This document shows, piece after piece, positions 17,111 through 26,054 of a DNA stretch of 48,128 nt. Below the pieces are notes generated by a model. The model was not told the DNA's origin. It saw only the letters and a program-made list of their open reading frames with translations, and searched no databases. Every line of letters starts with the position of its first letter. Within the stretch, counting starts at the first letter, position 1. The translations under genes and the position numbers were made by a program. The DNA is taken from assembly GCA_031269465.1 (NCBI GenBank), contig JAISZB010000192.1, positions 1 to 48,128 on the forward strand, written 5' to 3'. The stretch is from Clostridiales bacterium. GTDB lineage: Bacteria; Bacillota; Clostridia; Lachnospirales; WQUN01.

Positions 17111-19762
17111 ATTATTAACACATTCCATAATTTCACAGTAAGGGCTAAGCTTTTCATTTTAAGCGCTTTTATATTCCTAGTCGCAGTGGTCATCGCAATC
17201 GTTTCATTTCTCTTCATGAAAAGCATGAACGGCAAGACGAGCGCCACCTACGGCTACAGCATAGAAATAATCAGGTTCACCAGCCAAGTTCACCAGACTT
17301 TTTCGAGCTTAAGCACAGGAGTCAGAGATATCGTATTTAGCAATGATCGGAATGAGAAGCAGGAATTCAAGAAAAATATATTGAACAACCTAGAAATGCT
17401 TCAAAAAGAGATGAGCAACTTTTCAGCTTACTTGAAGAGCAGCGATCTGGACAACAGCTTTGAGCTGGAAAGCGAGATGGACAAACTGGCGGGAAGCATG
17501 ACCCAGCTAGCATCAGTCGTCAATAATCTGGCTGAATTAGGGGAAAGCAACCAGACCTCAAAGCTCATAAAATCCTTGAAGGCTGACTTCACCCCGCTTT
17601 CCGCAAATCTTTACAGCAAAATGCAAGAAGTGATTGACAATGTAACAGAGCAAATGCAGGAGTCCGATCAGAGCAACCAGTCTTTCAGCCGCGCTGCGGC
17701 ATATACAATGATACTTATACTTTTATGTTCACTAGTAATAGTCGTATTCCTGTGCTTCTTCATCATATCTAAGGTTAGCTCCCCCATACAAGCCATGCTT
17801 GAGGCGGCAATTGAGATATCAGAGGGAAACCTCGACGTTGAAATTATTCCTCAAAGCAATGACGAGATAGGGCAGCTGGCTGAGAAATTCTCCGTTTTGG
17901 CTGCTACTCTTAGAAGCCTCATAAGTGATCTTTCGAAGCTTTCAAGGGAGCATGAGGAGGGCAATATAGACGCCCGAATACATTCCGAAGCATACAAGGG
18001 CTCTTACGCGAATCTGGCTGACGGACTTAATGAGATGGTAGGCTCTTACACCACGCTGCTTTCTGATCTCTTCAACTGCATAGAAAGCATGTCTCAAGGC
18101 AATTTCAACGCTGCAGTGCCAAGCCTCAAGGGGAAGAAGGCTGTATACAACCAAGGGATTGAAGGGTTAAAGGCAAACCTCAAGAGCATTTCGAAGGATA
18201 TCATGACGCTTGCGGAATCCGCTTCCAAGGGAAATCTCGCAGTCCTTGAAAATGACAGCAAATATAGGGGGGACTGGGCCAAGGTACTCGAGCTCTTGAA
18301 CTCGATGATGAAATCGGTCGCCATGCCTATAGAAGATACTGTAAGCATGAATGAAAGAATGGCTGCGGGAGATTTCTCGAAGCGCGTCGAAGCGGATTAC
18401 AGCGGGGAGTTCGGAAAAATAAAGGAAGCCTCAAATTTAGCTTGCTACAACATTTCGGCCTACATTCAAGAGATAGCCGCAGTTCTTGAAGAAATGAGCC
18501 TTAACAACCTGGATCAGCAGATTACGCAGGAATACGTGGGAGATTTCAAGAAAATAAAGGACGCTTTCAACCATATTTTCCAAAACCTAAGCTCGGTCAT
18601 GATTGATATCAATAAAGCGGCCGATCAAGTTTCTACTGGCGCAAGACAGATTTCCGACAGCAGCATTAATCTAGCGGAAGGTTCGTCTTCACAAGCCGCA
18701 GCTATTGAAGAGCTTATAGCCACCGTTGCCGTTGTAAATGAAAAAACAATAGACAACGCCAAAAATGCCAAGCAGGCGGAGCTTCTCTCCCTTGAATCGA
18801 GAAAGCACGCTGAAGAGGGCAATGACGAGATGAAGCAGATGGTAAGCGCTATGGAAAGCATCAAGGACGCGTCAGGAAACATTTCAAAGATAATCAAAGT
18901 CATAGATGACATAGCGTTCCAGACAAACCTGCTGGCTCTAAACGCAGCCGTTGAAGCAGCCAGGGCTGGCGAGCACGGGAAGGGATTCGCGGTTGTCGCA
19001 AGCGAAGTCAGGAACCTTGCGGCCAGAAGCATGCGCGCGGCTCAGGAAACAACATCCTTGATAGAAGATACCGTCAATAAAGTCAACCTTGGAATGGGCA
19101 TAGCCGATAAGACCGCGACGTCTTTAAACACAATCGTCAACGCAGTTACGGATGTGTCGAGTCTCATTTCATCCATTTCCGCGGCGTCGGCGGATCAATC
19201 GGAATCTATAGGCCAGATAAGCGAAGGAACCAACCAGATATCGGTAGTAGTAGAGCAAAACTCCTCTACATCGGAAGAGACCGCTGCAGCGGCCCAGGAG
19301 TTGTCCAGCCAGTCGGAAATCCTCAGAAGCATGATTGGCTCATTCAAACTTCTCGGTTCCGAAGGCGACAACAGGACATTCGGAAAAATCCCTCTACTAT
19401 CTGAAAAAACTTCTTCTGGAGGCGCCTTCCCCGCTAAATACTCTTCGGCTTCAAGAAACGACTCTGCTTATAAAAACTCTTTGGCTGATAAAAGAGAATC
19501 GCCAGCAAAAAGCGGCTCATCTTCATTAAGCTCGTCATATCCAATTGCGGCGAGTTCTGGTATGCAGGCGTCCCATTCCAATGTCATGGAGTTCAAGAAT
19601 GATTCTATAAAGCATGGGACGCCAACTTCTTCTTCCTCAAGAACAGCCAAGATAATGGCGCTTAAATCCTTCAAAGAGGAGAAGAAAATCGAAACTCCTG
19701 CAGCAGGAGCCAGCTCATTAAAAGCAGGCTTCGAGTCTGCCAAGGATTTTGGCAAATATTAA
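17111..19762 (+). CDS. Methyl-accepting chemotaxis protein with six HAMP-like units, probably starting at AUU
   Basis: The gene has AGGAGG at 17098-17103 and, 7 bases later, ATT as first codon, giving 883 aa. No ATG, GTG or TTG exists in frame between the upstream stop (17057) and GTG at 17186, and that GTG would cut the first membrane helix ([20 protein letters not shown]) in half. After a roughly 150-residue extracytoplasmic sensor, TM2 lies at about 194-222. HAMP-like cores then repeat every 44-46 residues: [53 protein letters not shown]. The signalling tip contains [21 protein letters not shown] Ser-rich tail of about 140 residues ends the protein. The ligand is unknown. Confidence 0.88.
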   Translation: MINTFHNFTVRAKLFILSAFIFLVAVVIAIVSFLFMKSMNGKTSATYGYSIEIIRFTSQVHQTFSSLSTGVRDIVFSNDRNEKQEFKKNILNNLEMLQKEMSNFSAYLKSSDLDNSFELESEMDKLAGSMTQLASVVNNLAELGESNQTSKLIKSLKADFTPLSANLYSKMQEVIDNVTEQMQESDQSNQSFSRAAAYTMILILLCSLVIVVFLCFFIISKVSSPIQAMLEAAIEISEGNLDVEIIPQSNDEIGQLAEKFSVLAATLRSLISDLSKLSREHEEGNIDARIHSEAYKGSYANLADGLNEMVGSYTTLLSDLFNCIESMSQGNFNAAVPSLKGKKAVYNQGIEGLKANLKSISKDIMTLAESASKGNLAVLENDSKYRGDWAKVLELLNSMMKSVAMPIEDTVSMNERMAAGDFSKRVEADYSGEFGKIKEASNLACYNISAYIQEIAAVLEEMSLNNLDQQITQEYVGDFKKIKDAFNHIFQNLSSVMIDINKAADQVSTGARQISDSSINLAEGSSSQAAAIEELIATVAVVNEKTIDNAKNAKQAELLSLESRKHAEEGNDEMKQMVSAMESIKDASGNISKIIKVIDDIAFQTNLLALNAAVEAARAGEHGKGFAVVASEVRNLAARSMRAAQETTSLIEDTVNKVNLGMGIADKTATSLNTIVNAVTDVSSLISSISAASADQSESIGQISEGTNQISVVVEQNSSTSEETAAAAQELSSQSEILRSMIGSFKLLGSEGDNRTFGKIPLLSEKTSSGGAFPAKYSSASRNDSAYKNSLADKRESPAKSGSSSLSSSYPIAASSGMQASHSNVMEFKNDSIKHGTPTSSSSRTAKIMALKSFKEEKKIETPAAGASSLKAGFESAKDFGKY

Positions 19763-19965
19763 TACTGGCTTTGCTTGAAAGCGATTCTCTATTAACACAC
19801 TTATTTGTGTATGAGATTTCCGATTTTAGCTTGAGAGTACAGAGAGAGCGTAGGGCAGATGCCGAGTTTCGCTCTTTGAAGGAGGCTAATGGAGCTTCAA
19901 TATAGGTGCGTTGACTGGGCACTGACATAATGTCCAAAATCATTTAGAAAATAGAAAAACCAGTC

Positions 19966-20000
19966 AAATCCCAACAACTGACAAGTTGCTGGGATTTTTT
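19966..20000 (+). terminator. Rho-independent terminator downstream of the chemoreceptor
   Basis: AAATCCCAACAACT pairs with AGTTGCTGGGATTTTTT around a GACA loop, with one mismatch, and ends in six T residues. It sits about 200 bp after the stop codon. Confidence 0.85.
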
Positions 20001-20040
20001 CATTTAGCTTTTCAATCTGACTGGATTTGGATATGCTTAA

Positions 20041-20142
20041 TATATATGCTGATTTGTAAGTTCCGATTTTGGATCTTGATTATACAGTGGCTCTATGGTT
20101 GATAACTCCAAAATCGCTGCATTTGACTGCAAATCAGTATAT
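20041..20142. mobile_element. Family B palindromic element (copy B2, well preserved)
   Basis: The left arm reads TATATGCTGATTTGTAAG, TTCCGATTTTGGATCTTGAT and TATACAGTGG. The right arm is GATAACTCCAAAATCG, CTGCATTTGACTGCAAATC and AGTATATG. About 100 bp, non-coding. Family B differs from family A in its ends (TGATTTGCAGTCAAATG) but shares the GGAGCTTGATTATACAG inner segment. Confidence 0.75.
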
Positions 20143-20640
20143 GTTTATAGGAGATAAAACTTAAAGGAATTTAAAATAACGTGGCAGGTTAAAGTATATA
20201 GTCATTTGCAGTCAATTTAGATTATCCGTTGATCATAACACAACTTAGATAAAAATAGCCAGCTAAACATCATAGAGGATTATTAGGGAGTTTCTTAAGA
20301 GCGCTCATTAATATCTTGCTCTTTTAATGACGGTAATGTTTTTGGGCTATAAAAGCAGGCAGTTAAAAGAAAGGGATGAACTTCAGAGTTTAGTTTCATA
20401 ACCCATTTGCATATCAACTCTATATTAGGTATAATGTATGTCGACATTGATGCGTCATAGATTGCCCAAGCGCTGCCAAGAAGAATTTTTTATCGCCCAA
20501 TTCTCCAGGTTTACTTTTTATTTTCACCAACTGGTTTGTCCAAATTGGGAAAAATGGATTATAAAGCAGGCCTTTTAGATTCTTTAGAAAAAAACGCGTC
20601 AGAAAAGAGTGGAATAATAAAGAAAAATACGGCTTTGGTC
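20143..20640. other. Intergenic AT-rich stretch without a supported gene
   Basis: About 500 bases. The only frame of any length (minus, 20420-20653) has phenylalanine-rich unlikely composition and no ribosome site. TTTGCAGTCAATTTAGATTA near 20207 resembles an isolated family B arm. Confidence 0.5.
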
Positions 20641-20670
20641 TTGTATTTAACAAGTGATAAGGTATATAAT
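20641..20670 (+). promoter_or_regulatory. Sigma-A-like promoter for the 49-aa / zinc-ribbon TPR operon
   Basis: TTGTAT (20641-20646) and TATAAT (20665-20670) are separated by 18 bp. The predicted transcript would carry a leader of about 220 bases before the ATG at 20898. Confidence 0.6.
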
Positions 20671-20750
20671 ACGATTATGAGATAGAAAGAAAGCAAAGCA
20701 ATTCTTTATAATTTCCTTAATCATTAATTGCAGATTGTCCTCAGCTTTCT

Positions 20751-20790
20751 TTCCTTTAACGCGGCTGCCTTGCGTCGCGCGTAAAGGGAA
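20751..20790 (+). promoter_or_regulatory. Hairpin in the 5' leader of the 49-aa / TPR operon
   Basis: TTCCTTTAACGCG pairs, with small bulges, with CGCGCGTAAAGGGAA. The structure lies in the middle of the predicted leader, not at its end, and has no U-run. It may stabilise the mRNA or regulate it. No known riboswitch class fits. Confidence 0.4.
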
Positions 20791-20897
20791 GGGCTTGATT
20801 GATATAGAACTGATGTTTTGTTTGCAGGCGCCGGGCATACCCGTCCGCGATCTCGTGCAAGTGGTCATGTGAAAAACTATTTCACGGAGGTAAAATT

Positions 20898-21047
20898 ATG
20901 ATTGACTTCAAGGTGGAAATTCAGAAATATGAGCCTGTTTTAGGCGCTGACGACGTTGACCGCATGGTTGAGTCCAGTGAAATCGATGATATCTTGGATA
21001 TATTGAAATATATAGCACAAAAAGACAATGCCGCTGATAAGGAGTAG
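20898..21047 (+). CDS. 49-aa conserved-looking acidic protein
   Basis: The ATG follows CACGGAGG by seven bases. The product runs MIDFKVEIQKYEPVLGADD to DILKYIAQKDNAADKE: short, acidic and helical, without a membrane segment or motif. Its last codons contain AAGGAG, the ribosome site of the next gene, whose GTG start is six bases after its stop. Such tight spacing implies translational coupling, so it probably works with the zinc-ribbon TPR protein. Function unknown. Confidence 0.72.
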   Translation: MIDFKVEIQKYEPVLGADDVDRMVESSEIDDILDILKYIAQKDNAADKE

Positions 21048-21053
21048 ATTTGC

Positions 21054-22460
21054 GTGAGATGCCCGAAATGCAATATAGAAGTAAGCAAAGGCCAAAACTG
21101 CCCAAAATGCGGCGTTGATCCTATGCTTTCGTCAAAGATCATCAATCTTTCCGATGCTCTTTACAACAAAGGGCTCATGAAAGCCAGAATTTCCGACATA
21201 TCCGGCGCCATTGACTGCCTTGAGAAAAGCGTCGCCTTAAACAAAAATAACATAGACGCAAGAAACCTCCTAGGCCTCGCCCAGTGCGAGATAGGCCACA
21301 TAGGCGAAGCTATGAGGCAGTGGAAGCTAAGCGCAAAGATATCAGGCGATAACAACCAGGCAAACGAATACATCGCTCAAATGCAGAAAAACGCGCGGCA
21401 GTTTGAAAAATACAATGACTCCATTCTTATGTTCAATCAGGCGTTCGACTACATCAGGCAGAAAAGCGATGACATGGCAATCATACAGCTTAAAAAAGCT
21501 ACTGAAATAAATCCAAAATTCATTGACGCCCTCAATCTGCTGTCCCTTTGCTACCTAATGCAAAACGAAAAGGAAAAGGCCTTGTCAACAATTGAGAAAG
21601 CATTGCAAGTTGACGCAAACAACAATATAGCTCTTTATTACCATTCTCTGATATTCCCGGCGAGAACGAGGCCGGAGCTTGCAAAGCCTTCGAAGAAAGC
21701 GTCGGTTTCCGCTCCATCTCCTCAGCTGCCTTCTTCAGGACTCTCAAGGCTTTCGGCCAGCGAACCCAAGAACATAAGCAGCTCCTTTCCGATTGTAGGC
21801 ATATTAGGATTTATAATCGGAGGAATATGCGCTTTCGCCATTTTGTACATTCTGATAATGCCTGCCAGGATTGCGGAAAAAGACAGTGTCATAGCTTCGC
21901 TGGAAAACGATATATTTAAAAACAGGGAAAATTACGAAAGCCTGCTAGAAGAGGCTAAAATAGAAAATGAAGCATTGACATCAAGCAATGAGTCTCTCGA
22001 AAGCAGGAACAGCGAGCTTGAAGGCCAGGTCCTCATCATGGATAAACTCAGAAAAGTTACTGACGCCCAGCTTAGATTAAACGAAAATCTGTATGTTGAA
22101 GCTCTGGACATAGTGGCGAACATTGATCCTGCAAACTTGCCTCAGGAAGCCATCGAACAGATTCAAACCATCAGAAGCACCGCTTACCCTGCGCTTGTTG
22201 AGGAAAACTACCGCGCTGCCATGATTCACTACAACGCGCGAAGATATACTCAAGCGCAAGAACTTTTTGAAGCGGCTCTTAAATATCTTATGCCCGAAGA
22301 TCTAAACGCTGATGATGTCTTGTACTATCTAGCCAGAACCGTGCAAATATTATATGATGATAATGATACCGCAAAGCTTTACTACCAGAGAATTATTGAC
22401 GACTATCCCGATTCTAATCAGGCTGCTAATGCAATCTACCGCATCGGCTTGATAAGATGA
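21054..22460 (+). CDS. Zinc-ribbon and tetratricopeptide-repeat membrane protein
   Basis: 468 aa with a GTG start. An N-terminal zinc ribbon has Cys3, Cys6, Cys16 and Cys19 (CPKC...CPKC). TPR-like helices follow at about 35-200 (ALYNKGLMKARISDISGAID, GLAQCEIGHIGEAMRQWKLS, LLSLCYLMQNEKEKALSTIE). A Ser/Pro-rich linker leads to one membrane helix at about 245-268 (GILGFIIGGICAFAILYIL), then a coiled coil at about 272-325. A second TPR-like region at about 335-465 (YNARRYTQAQELFEAALKYL) should lie outside the membrane and resembles CpoB/YbgF-type repeats. Likely a scaffold coupling cytoplasm and envelope. The partner is unknown. Confidence 0.82.
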   Translation: MRCPKCNIEVSKGQNCPKCGVDPMLSSKIINLSDALYNKGLMKARISDISGAIDCLEKSVALNKNNIDARNLLGLAQCEIGHIGEAMRQWKLSAKISGDNNQANEYIAQMQKNARQFEKYNDSILMFNQAFDYIRQKSDDMAIIQLKKATEINPKFIDALNLLSLCYLMQNEKEKALSTIEKALQVDANNNIALYYHSLIFPARTRPELAKPSKKASVSAPSPQLPSSGLSRLSASEPKNISSSFPIVGILGFIIGGICAFAILYILIMPARIAEKDSVIASLENDIFKNRENYESLLEEAKIENEALTSSNESLESRNSELEGQVLIMDKLRKVTDAQLRLNENLYVEALDIVANIDPANLPQEAIEQIQTIRSTAYPALVEENYRAAMIHYNARRYTQAQELFEAALKYLMPEDLNADDVLYYLARTVQILYDDNDTAKLYYQRIIDDYPDSNQAANAIYRIGLIR

Positions 22461-22592
22461 CTGTTGCAAGAAATTTTATAGCTCTTGACTTTGCAAGGAT
22501 GCGTTTTCCTATGAACATCACCGACTGAAGGCCTCATTATCTCGAACGCGTCCCAACGAGGATCCTAAGCAGCAACGCATGTAAGGGGTGTT

Positions 22593-23027
22593 ATGATGAA
22601 TCAATCGCTATTTGAAAACACAAAGCTGGCTGCATACTTCCTATGGGAGAAAACTAAGGTCGACAATACTCTCAATCTATGGAACTGCGCCGAAGACATC
22701 GCTTGCTACCTGGAGCAGTCTGACATTCTTGCTCCCGACCAGATTCTGGATATCCTCACCATTGGAAAATATGACGCCAGGTATATTCAATTTGTTCGCC
22801 ATGTGGCTTTTCGCATCCACTTGTACACAGGCCAGCAGGATGCTCCGACCAATTGGTACGATGCCGAAGCGCTCTTGGAAAACGGTGAATGGAGAAGCGC
22901 TGTCGCCGCAATGGCTCTAATATATAATCAGCAGAAACACCAGGTGAACGGTTTGATAGAAGTGCACTCCGGACAGATAAAAAGTTTTTATGACAGCCAG
23001 TCTTTAGCGCAGCGCCAAGAGCAGTAG
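22593..23027 (+). CDS. Hypothetical 144-aa protein
   Basis: Two adjacent ATG codons follow AAGGGGTG; the second (22596) has the better spacing. The protein is mixed helical, with DNTLNLWNCAEDIACYLEQS, RYIQFVRHVAFRIHLYTGQQ and WYDAEALLENGEWRSAVAAM. It has no signal peptide, membrane helix or catalytic motif. It lies in the same orientation between the TPR protein and sdaAB, 132 and 65 bases from them. I do not recognise the family. Confidence 0.65.
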   Translation: MMNQSLFENTKLAAYFLWEKTKVDNTLNLWNCAEDIACYLEQSDILAPDQILDILTIGKYDARYIQFVRHVAFRIHLYTGQQDAPTNWYDAEALLENGEWRSAVAAMALIYNQQKHQVNGLIEVHSGQIKSFYDSQSLAQRQEQ

Positions 23028-23092
23028 GTAAAGCGAACGCTAAAAGGGCTTCGTTTAAAAAACGCTAGAAGTCAGAATTTCAAAGCAGGTGC

Positions 23093-23767
23093 ATGGTGGA
23101 AATCAGCATATTCGAAGTGGCGGGTCCCGTCATGATAGGCCCTTCCTCATCGCATACGGCGGGAGCCGCAAGGCTTTCAAGAGTTGCAAGGCAAATAGCG
23201 GCGGGTCCGATCAAGCACGTATCATTCGGACTTTCAGGCTCTTTCGCCAAGACATATAAAGGCCATGGAACGGATCGCGCTCTTGTTGCAGGCATACTGG
23301 GCCTTCGTGAAGATGACGAGCGGCTTGCCGATTCTTTTTGCTTGGCAGCTGAAGAAGGCTTATCGTATGACTTCCATCCAATAGAGCTAGACGGCTTCCA
23401 TGAAAACAGTGTAGAAATAGCAATGGAAACGCAACTTGACGGCTTGATGAAAGTTGTCGGCTCCTCCATTGGGGGAGGGGCGATATCAATCAGGCGTCTG
23501 AACGGCTTCAATGTGGAATTCTCGAGTGCCGTACCCACGCTTGTCATCTTTCAGCTGGATAAAAAGGGAATTATCTGCGAAACTACCAGAATACTGGCTG
23601 AAAACGGAATAAACATAGGAAACATGAGGGTGAGCCGAAAGGGCAGAGGCGAAATAGCCTGTTGCGTCATAGAAGCCGACAGCGACATCCCTCCTGATAT
23701 AGCCGCTCATATGATGAGAATTGAAAATGTCCTTTCCGTGCGGATTATCCATGGAGATTCCGCATGA
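23093..23767 (+). CDS. sdaAB: L-serine dehydratase, iron-sulfur-dependent, beta subunit
   Basis: 224 aa. The beta-subunit signature GPSSSHTAGAARLSR is near the N-terminus, followed by KTYKGHGTDRALVAGILGL and GSSIGGGAISI. An ACT domain makes up the last 75 residues (PTLVIFQLDKKGIICETTRI, ENGINIGNMRVSRKGRGE). With the alpha subunit it forms the oxygen-sensitive [4Fe-4S] enzyme that converts serine to pyruvate and ammonia. The ribosome site is weak (AGCAGGTG). The alpha gene, normally adjacent, is 1.36 kb away beyond mobile-element debris, so cotranscription may be affected. Confidence 0.95.
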   Translation: MVEISIFEVAGPVMIGPSSSHTAGAARLSRVARQIAAGPIKHVSFGLSGSFAKTYKGHGTDRALVAGILGLREDDERLADSFCLAAEEGLSYDFHPIELDGFHENSVEIAMETQLDGLMKVVGSSIGGGAISIRRLNGFNVEFSSAVPTLVIFQLDKKGIICETTRILAENGINIGNMRVSRKGRGEIACCVIEADSDIPPDIAAHMMRIENVLSVRIIHGDSA

Positions 23768-23840
23768 CGCGCAGGTAAAATCCTGGCTTGTACGGCTTCG
23801 CTCAAGCTGCGCGCTTTATCGTCCAGAGTGGAACCCTGAT

Positions 23841-23970
23841 TCATAGTAAAATGCCTTTCATAGTAAAATGCCTTTTTTCGTTGATTATACAGAGAGCGCT
23901 AAATGCCGATATCGGCATTTAGCCACATTCAATGGATATAACAGGAGCATTTGATGAAAATAGGCATAAG
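23841..23970. mobile_element. Family A element with a 17-bp tandem duplication in its arm (copy A5)
   Basis: The left arm starts with TCATAGTAAAATGCCTT at 23841-23857, repeated at once at 23858-23874. The centre is GCTAAATGCCGATATCGGCA, then TTTAGCCACATTCAATGG. The right arm is AGGAGCATTTGATGAAAATA. The centre runs in the opposite orientation to copy A1 (ACAGAGAGCG on the left side). Confidence 0.7.
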
Positions 23971-23984
23971 AGGATGAGCGTTGA

Positions 23985-24075
23985 GTACCGAAATTGAGGC
24001 CGGATTAACCAATTATTCAGCGTATAAGCCGGCTCCAAACTCGCCGCGTTAGACTGCGCGTCGGTTTGAGAGAGG
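23985..24075. mobile_element. Family B element, strongly decayed
   Basis: TACCGAAATTGAGGCCGGAT and AAGCCGGCTCCAAACTCG with GTTAGACTGCGCGTCGGTTT correspond to the two family B arms with many C/G substitutions. It directly follows copy A5. Confidence 0.45.
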
Positions 24076-24309
24076 CTTAGCCAACGATAGAAAGAATAAA
24101 AAGCGGTACTGTTTCAGAAAAAGTTGGAAGATTCATAGCTATTCCGACGGTTTGCCAAGTGACTGTCTGACTGTCGTTTTGAATAATTTTGTCGTTAATT
24201 CTGTCATATTTATCCATATAATATATTAAAACATACACATCTTCTAAGAATTATATAGATGGATTGATAAGTTTTATAAATTTAAACGCAAATAGAGTTG
24301 TCGGAACAG

Positions 24310-24988
24310 TTCCGAAGATTCTACGTTTCTGTATTAACCAATGAAAAATCGATTTCGGCTGAAGGCGTCTCTGATTGTACAGGCGTCGGCGTTGATTTAG
24401 GCTTAAAAGAATTTGTTGCGGTCAACGATGGACAATATTTGAAAACAGAGATAAAACAAAAAAGATAAAGAAACTCGAAAAAAAGCTAAGGCGGGAGCAG
24501 AGAAGCCTAAGCCGAAAATATGAAAGCAAAAAGAAAAGAAAGGAGAGCCAGCTAAAAAATCTGCCAATATAGAAATAATGTGCTTAGAGTTCACAAATAC
24601 ATGGCGGGCCATCTAGGAAAAGGCGGGAATATTTCAGATATGCGGCTGGCGTTTTGGTGAATCCAAGACAAAATGCACGGCATTTGAGGATTTGGATATA
24701 TCTGGCATGATGAAAAACAAGCATTTGTCTAAAGCGATTGCCGGACAGGGCTTTCATTATTTCCGCAAATGGCTTGAATGCAAGCGCAGCAGCCTTGGAA
24801 TAGAGTTGCGGATTGCGGATGGATTCCATCCAAGCGGCAAAGCCTGCCGCGTCTGCGGGAGCATAAAAGCGGATTTAAAGCTAAAAGATAGTGTTTATAT
24901 CTGCGATTGCGGCAATCAGGTGGATAGGGATTTAAACGCCGCCATCAACCTTGCGGGATGCGTTAGATATAAAACCGCTTGGAAATGA
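24310..24988 (+). pseudogene. tnpB: IS200/IS605-type TnpB (RNA-guided nuclease ancestor) gene relic
   Basis: Three pieces in different frames rebuild the C-terminal two thirds of a TnpB. FYVSVLTNEKSISAEG leads into GVGVDLGLKEFVAVNDG (RuvC-I aspartate). A basic segment KKIKKLEKKLRREQRSLSRK follows. Then come FEDLDISGMMKNKHLSKAIA (RuvC-II glutamate), the zinc finger CRVCGSIKADL...CDCGNQ and DRDLNAAINLAG (RuvC-III aspartate). All three catalytic acids persist, but frameshifts and stops break the frame and the N-terminus is gone. No tnpA is present. It lies between sdaAB and sdaAA. Confidence 0.85.
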
Positions 24989-25095
24989 TTCATACCGTGG
25001 GCCAGCACGGAAATTTACGCCTGTGGAGCGCTGTATCAAACTGCAGTAGCCTCGGCCAGGCAGGACGCATTGAAACAGGAAAACTCTAAATACAT
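24989..25095 (+). ncRNA. Possible relic of the TnpB right end / omega RNA
   Basis: Downstream of the tnpB relic, AAATTTACGCCTGTGGAGCG, then GCAGTAGCCTCGGCCAGGCA and GACGCATTGAAACAGG resemble the conserved segment at the 3' end of IS605/IS1341-type elements, which encodes the TnpB tail and the omega RNA scaffold. The element boundary is not definable here. Confidence 0.35.
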
Positions 25096-25128
25096 ATATT
25101 TCTACATGTTTTAGTTAGCAGTTTTCAA

Positions 25129-25998
25129 ATGTATACTTCGATATCCGATCTGCTGGCGCATGCCCAAGCTCAAAACTCAGGACTTTGGAAGATTGTGCTT
25201 GAAAATGAGTGTCGCATAGGCAATTTATCTGAAGAGCAGGTTTTTGGCATGCTTGGTGAGCGCTTTGAGGTAATGTCGGCATCAGCTGAAAGAGCGCTTC
25301 AAAAGAGCCTCCCAACTGTGGGGGGATTGATAGAAGGAGCCGCCAGCGCCCAGAGGGCTTACGCCGACTCTGGCGGCGGATTGCTTGGATCATTTCTAAA
25401 CATGGTCATGGCGCGAAGCTTATCCTGCAGCGAAGTTAACGCGTCTATGGGCAAAATATGCGCCTTCCCGACTGCTGGCGCCTGCGGGATAATCCCCGCG
25501 GTTCTCATATCTGTGGCAGAGAAGCGCGGACTTTCCCGCAGGGCTGTTTTAGAGGCGATGCTGACCGCTTCCGGCATAGGAGCGGTTATCGTTAAAAACG
25601 CAACCGTATCCGGCGCAGAAGGCGGATGCCAGGCTGAATGCGGCGTTGCCGCCGCAATGGCTGCCGGCGCCGCGGTGCAGATGACCGGAGGAACGAATGA
25701 AATGTCGGCTCACGCAGTCAGCTTCGCGCTAATGAACTGCATGGGCTTGGTTTGCGATCCCATTGCGGGCCTCGTGCAAGTTCCCTGCGCCCAGAGAAAC
25801 GCCAGCCAGTCCATAAACGCCTTGCTCAGCGCGGATTTGGCCCTTGCCGGCATGAAATCCGCAGTGCCTGCCGATGAAGTGATAGAGGCCATGTATAAAA
25901 CCGGGCGATTGCTTCCAGCAGAGCTTAAAGAAACCGCGTTGGGCGGTTTGGCGGCGACTCCTTCTGCAAAACGCATACAAAAAAGCATTTTTGATTAG
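25129..25998 (+). CDS. sdaAA: L-serine dehydratase, iron-sulfur-dependent, alpha subunit
   Basis: 289 aa, full length. It has four conserved cysteines, Cys167 and Cys171 (GGCQAECG), Cys209 (LVCDPIAG) and Cys220 (VQVPCAQRN), from which the three [4Fe-4S] ligands come. Also visible are FPTAGACGIIPAVL and MTGGTNEMSAHA. With SdaAB it deaminates serine to pyruvate. There is no good ribosome site before the ATG (TTAGCAGTTTTCAA), unlike most genes here. The original upstream sequence was probably lost when mobile elements entered the sda operon. The CPBP protease gene follows after 56 bases. Confidence 0.95.
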   Translation: MYTSISDLLAHAQAQNSGLWKIVLENECRIGNLSEEQVFGMLGERFEVMSASAERALQKSLPTVGGLIEGAASAQRAYADSGGGLLGSFLNMVMARSLSCSEVNASMGKICAFPTAGACGIIPAVLISVAEKRGLSRRAVLEAMLTASGIGAVIVKNATVSGAEGGCQAECGVAAAMAAGAAVQMTGGTNEMSAHAVSFALMNCMGLVCDPIAGLVQVPCAQRNASQSINALLSADLALAGMKSAVPADEVIEAMYKTGRLLPAELKETALGGLAATPSAKRIQKSIFD

Positions 25999-26054
25999 TC
26001 CTATATGCGCCAGCATATGGCTAAGACCAAACGAAAGCCGGTGGTTCCAAGCTG

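Noticed and set aside
17186..17188. GTG as start of the chemoreceptor
   Set aside because: It has no ribosome site and removes half of the first membrane helix, while AGGAGG stands 7 bases before an in-frame ATT upstream.
20420..20653. 77-aa minus-strand frame
   Set aside because: Phe/Leu-rich artefact of AT-rich DNA, without ribosome site, running into the promoter of the next operon.
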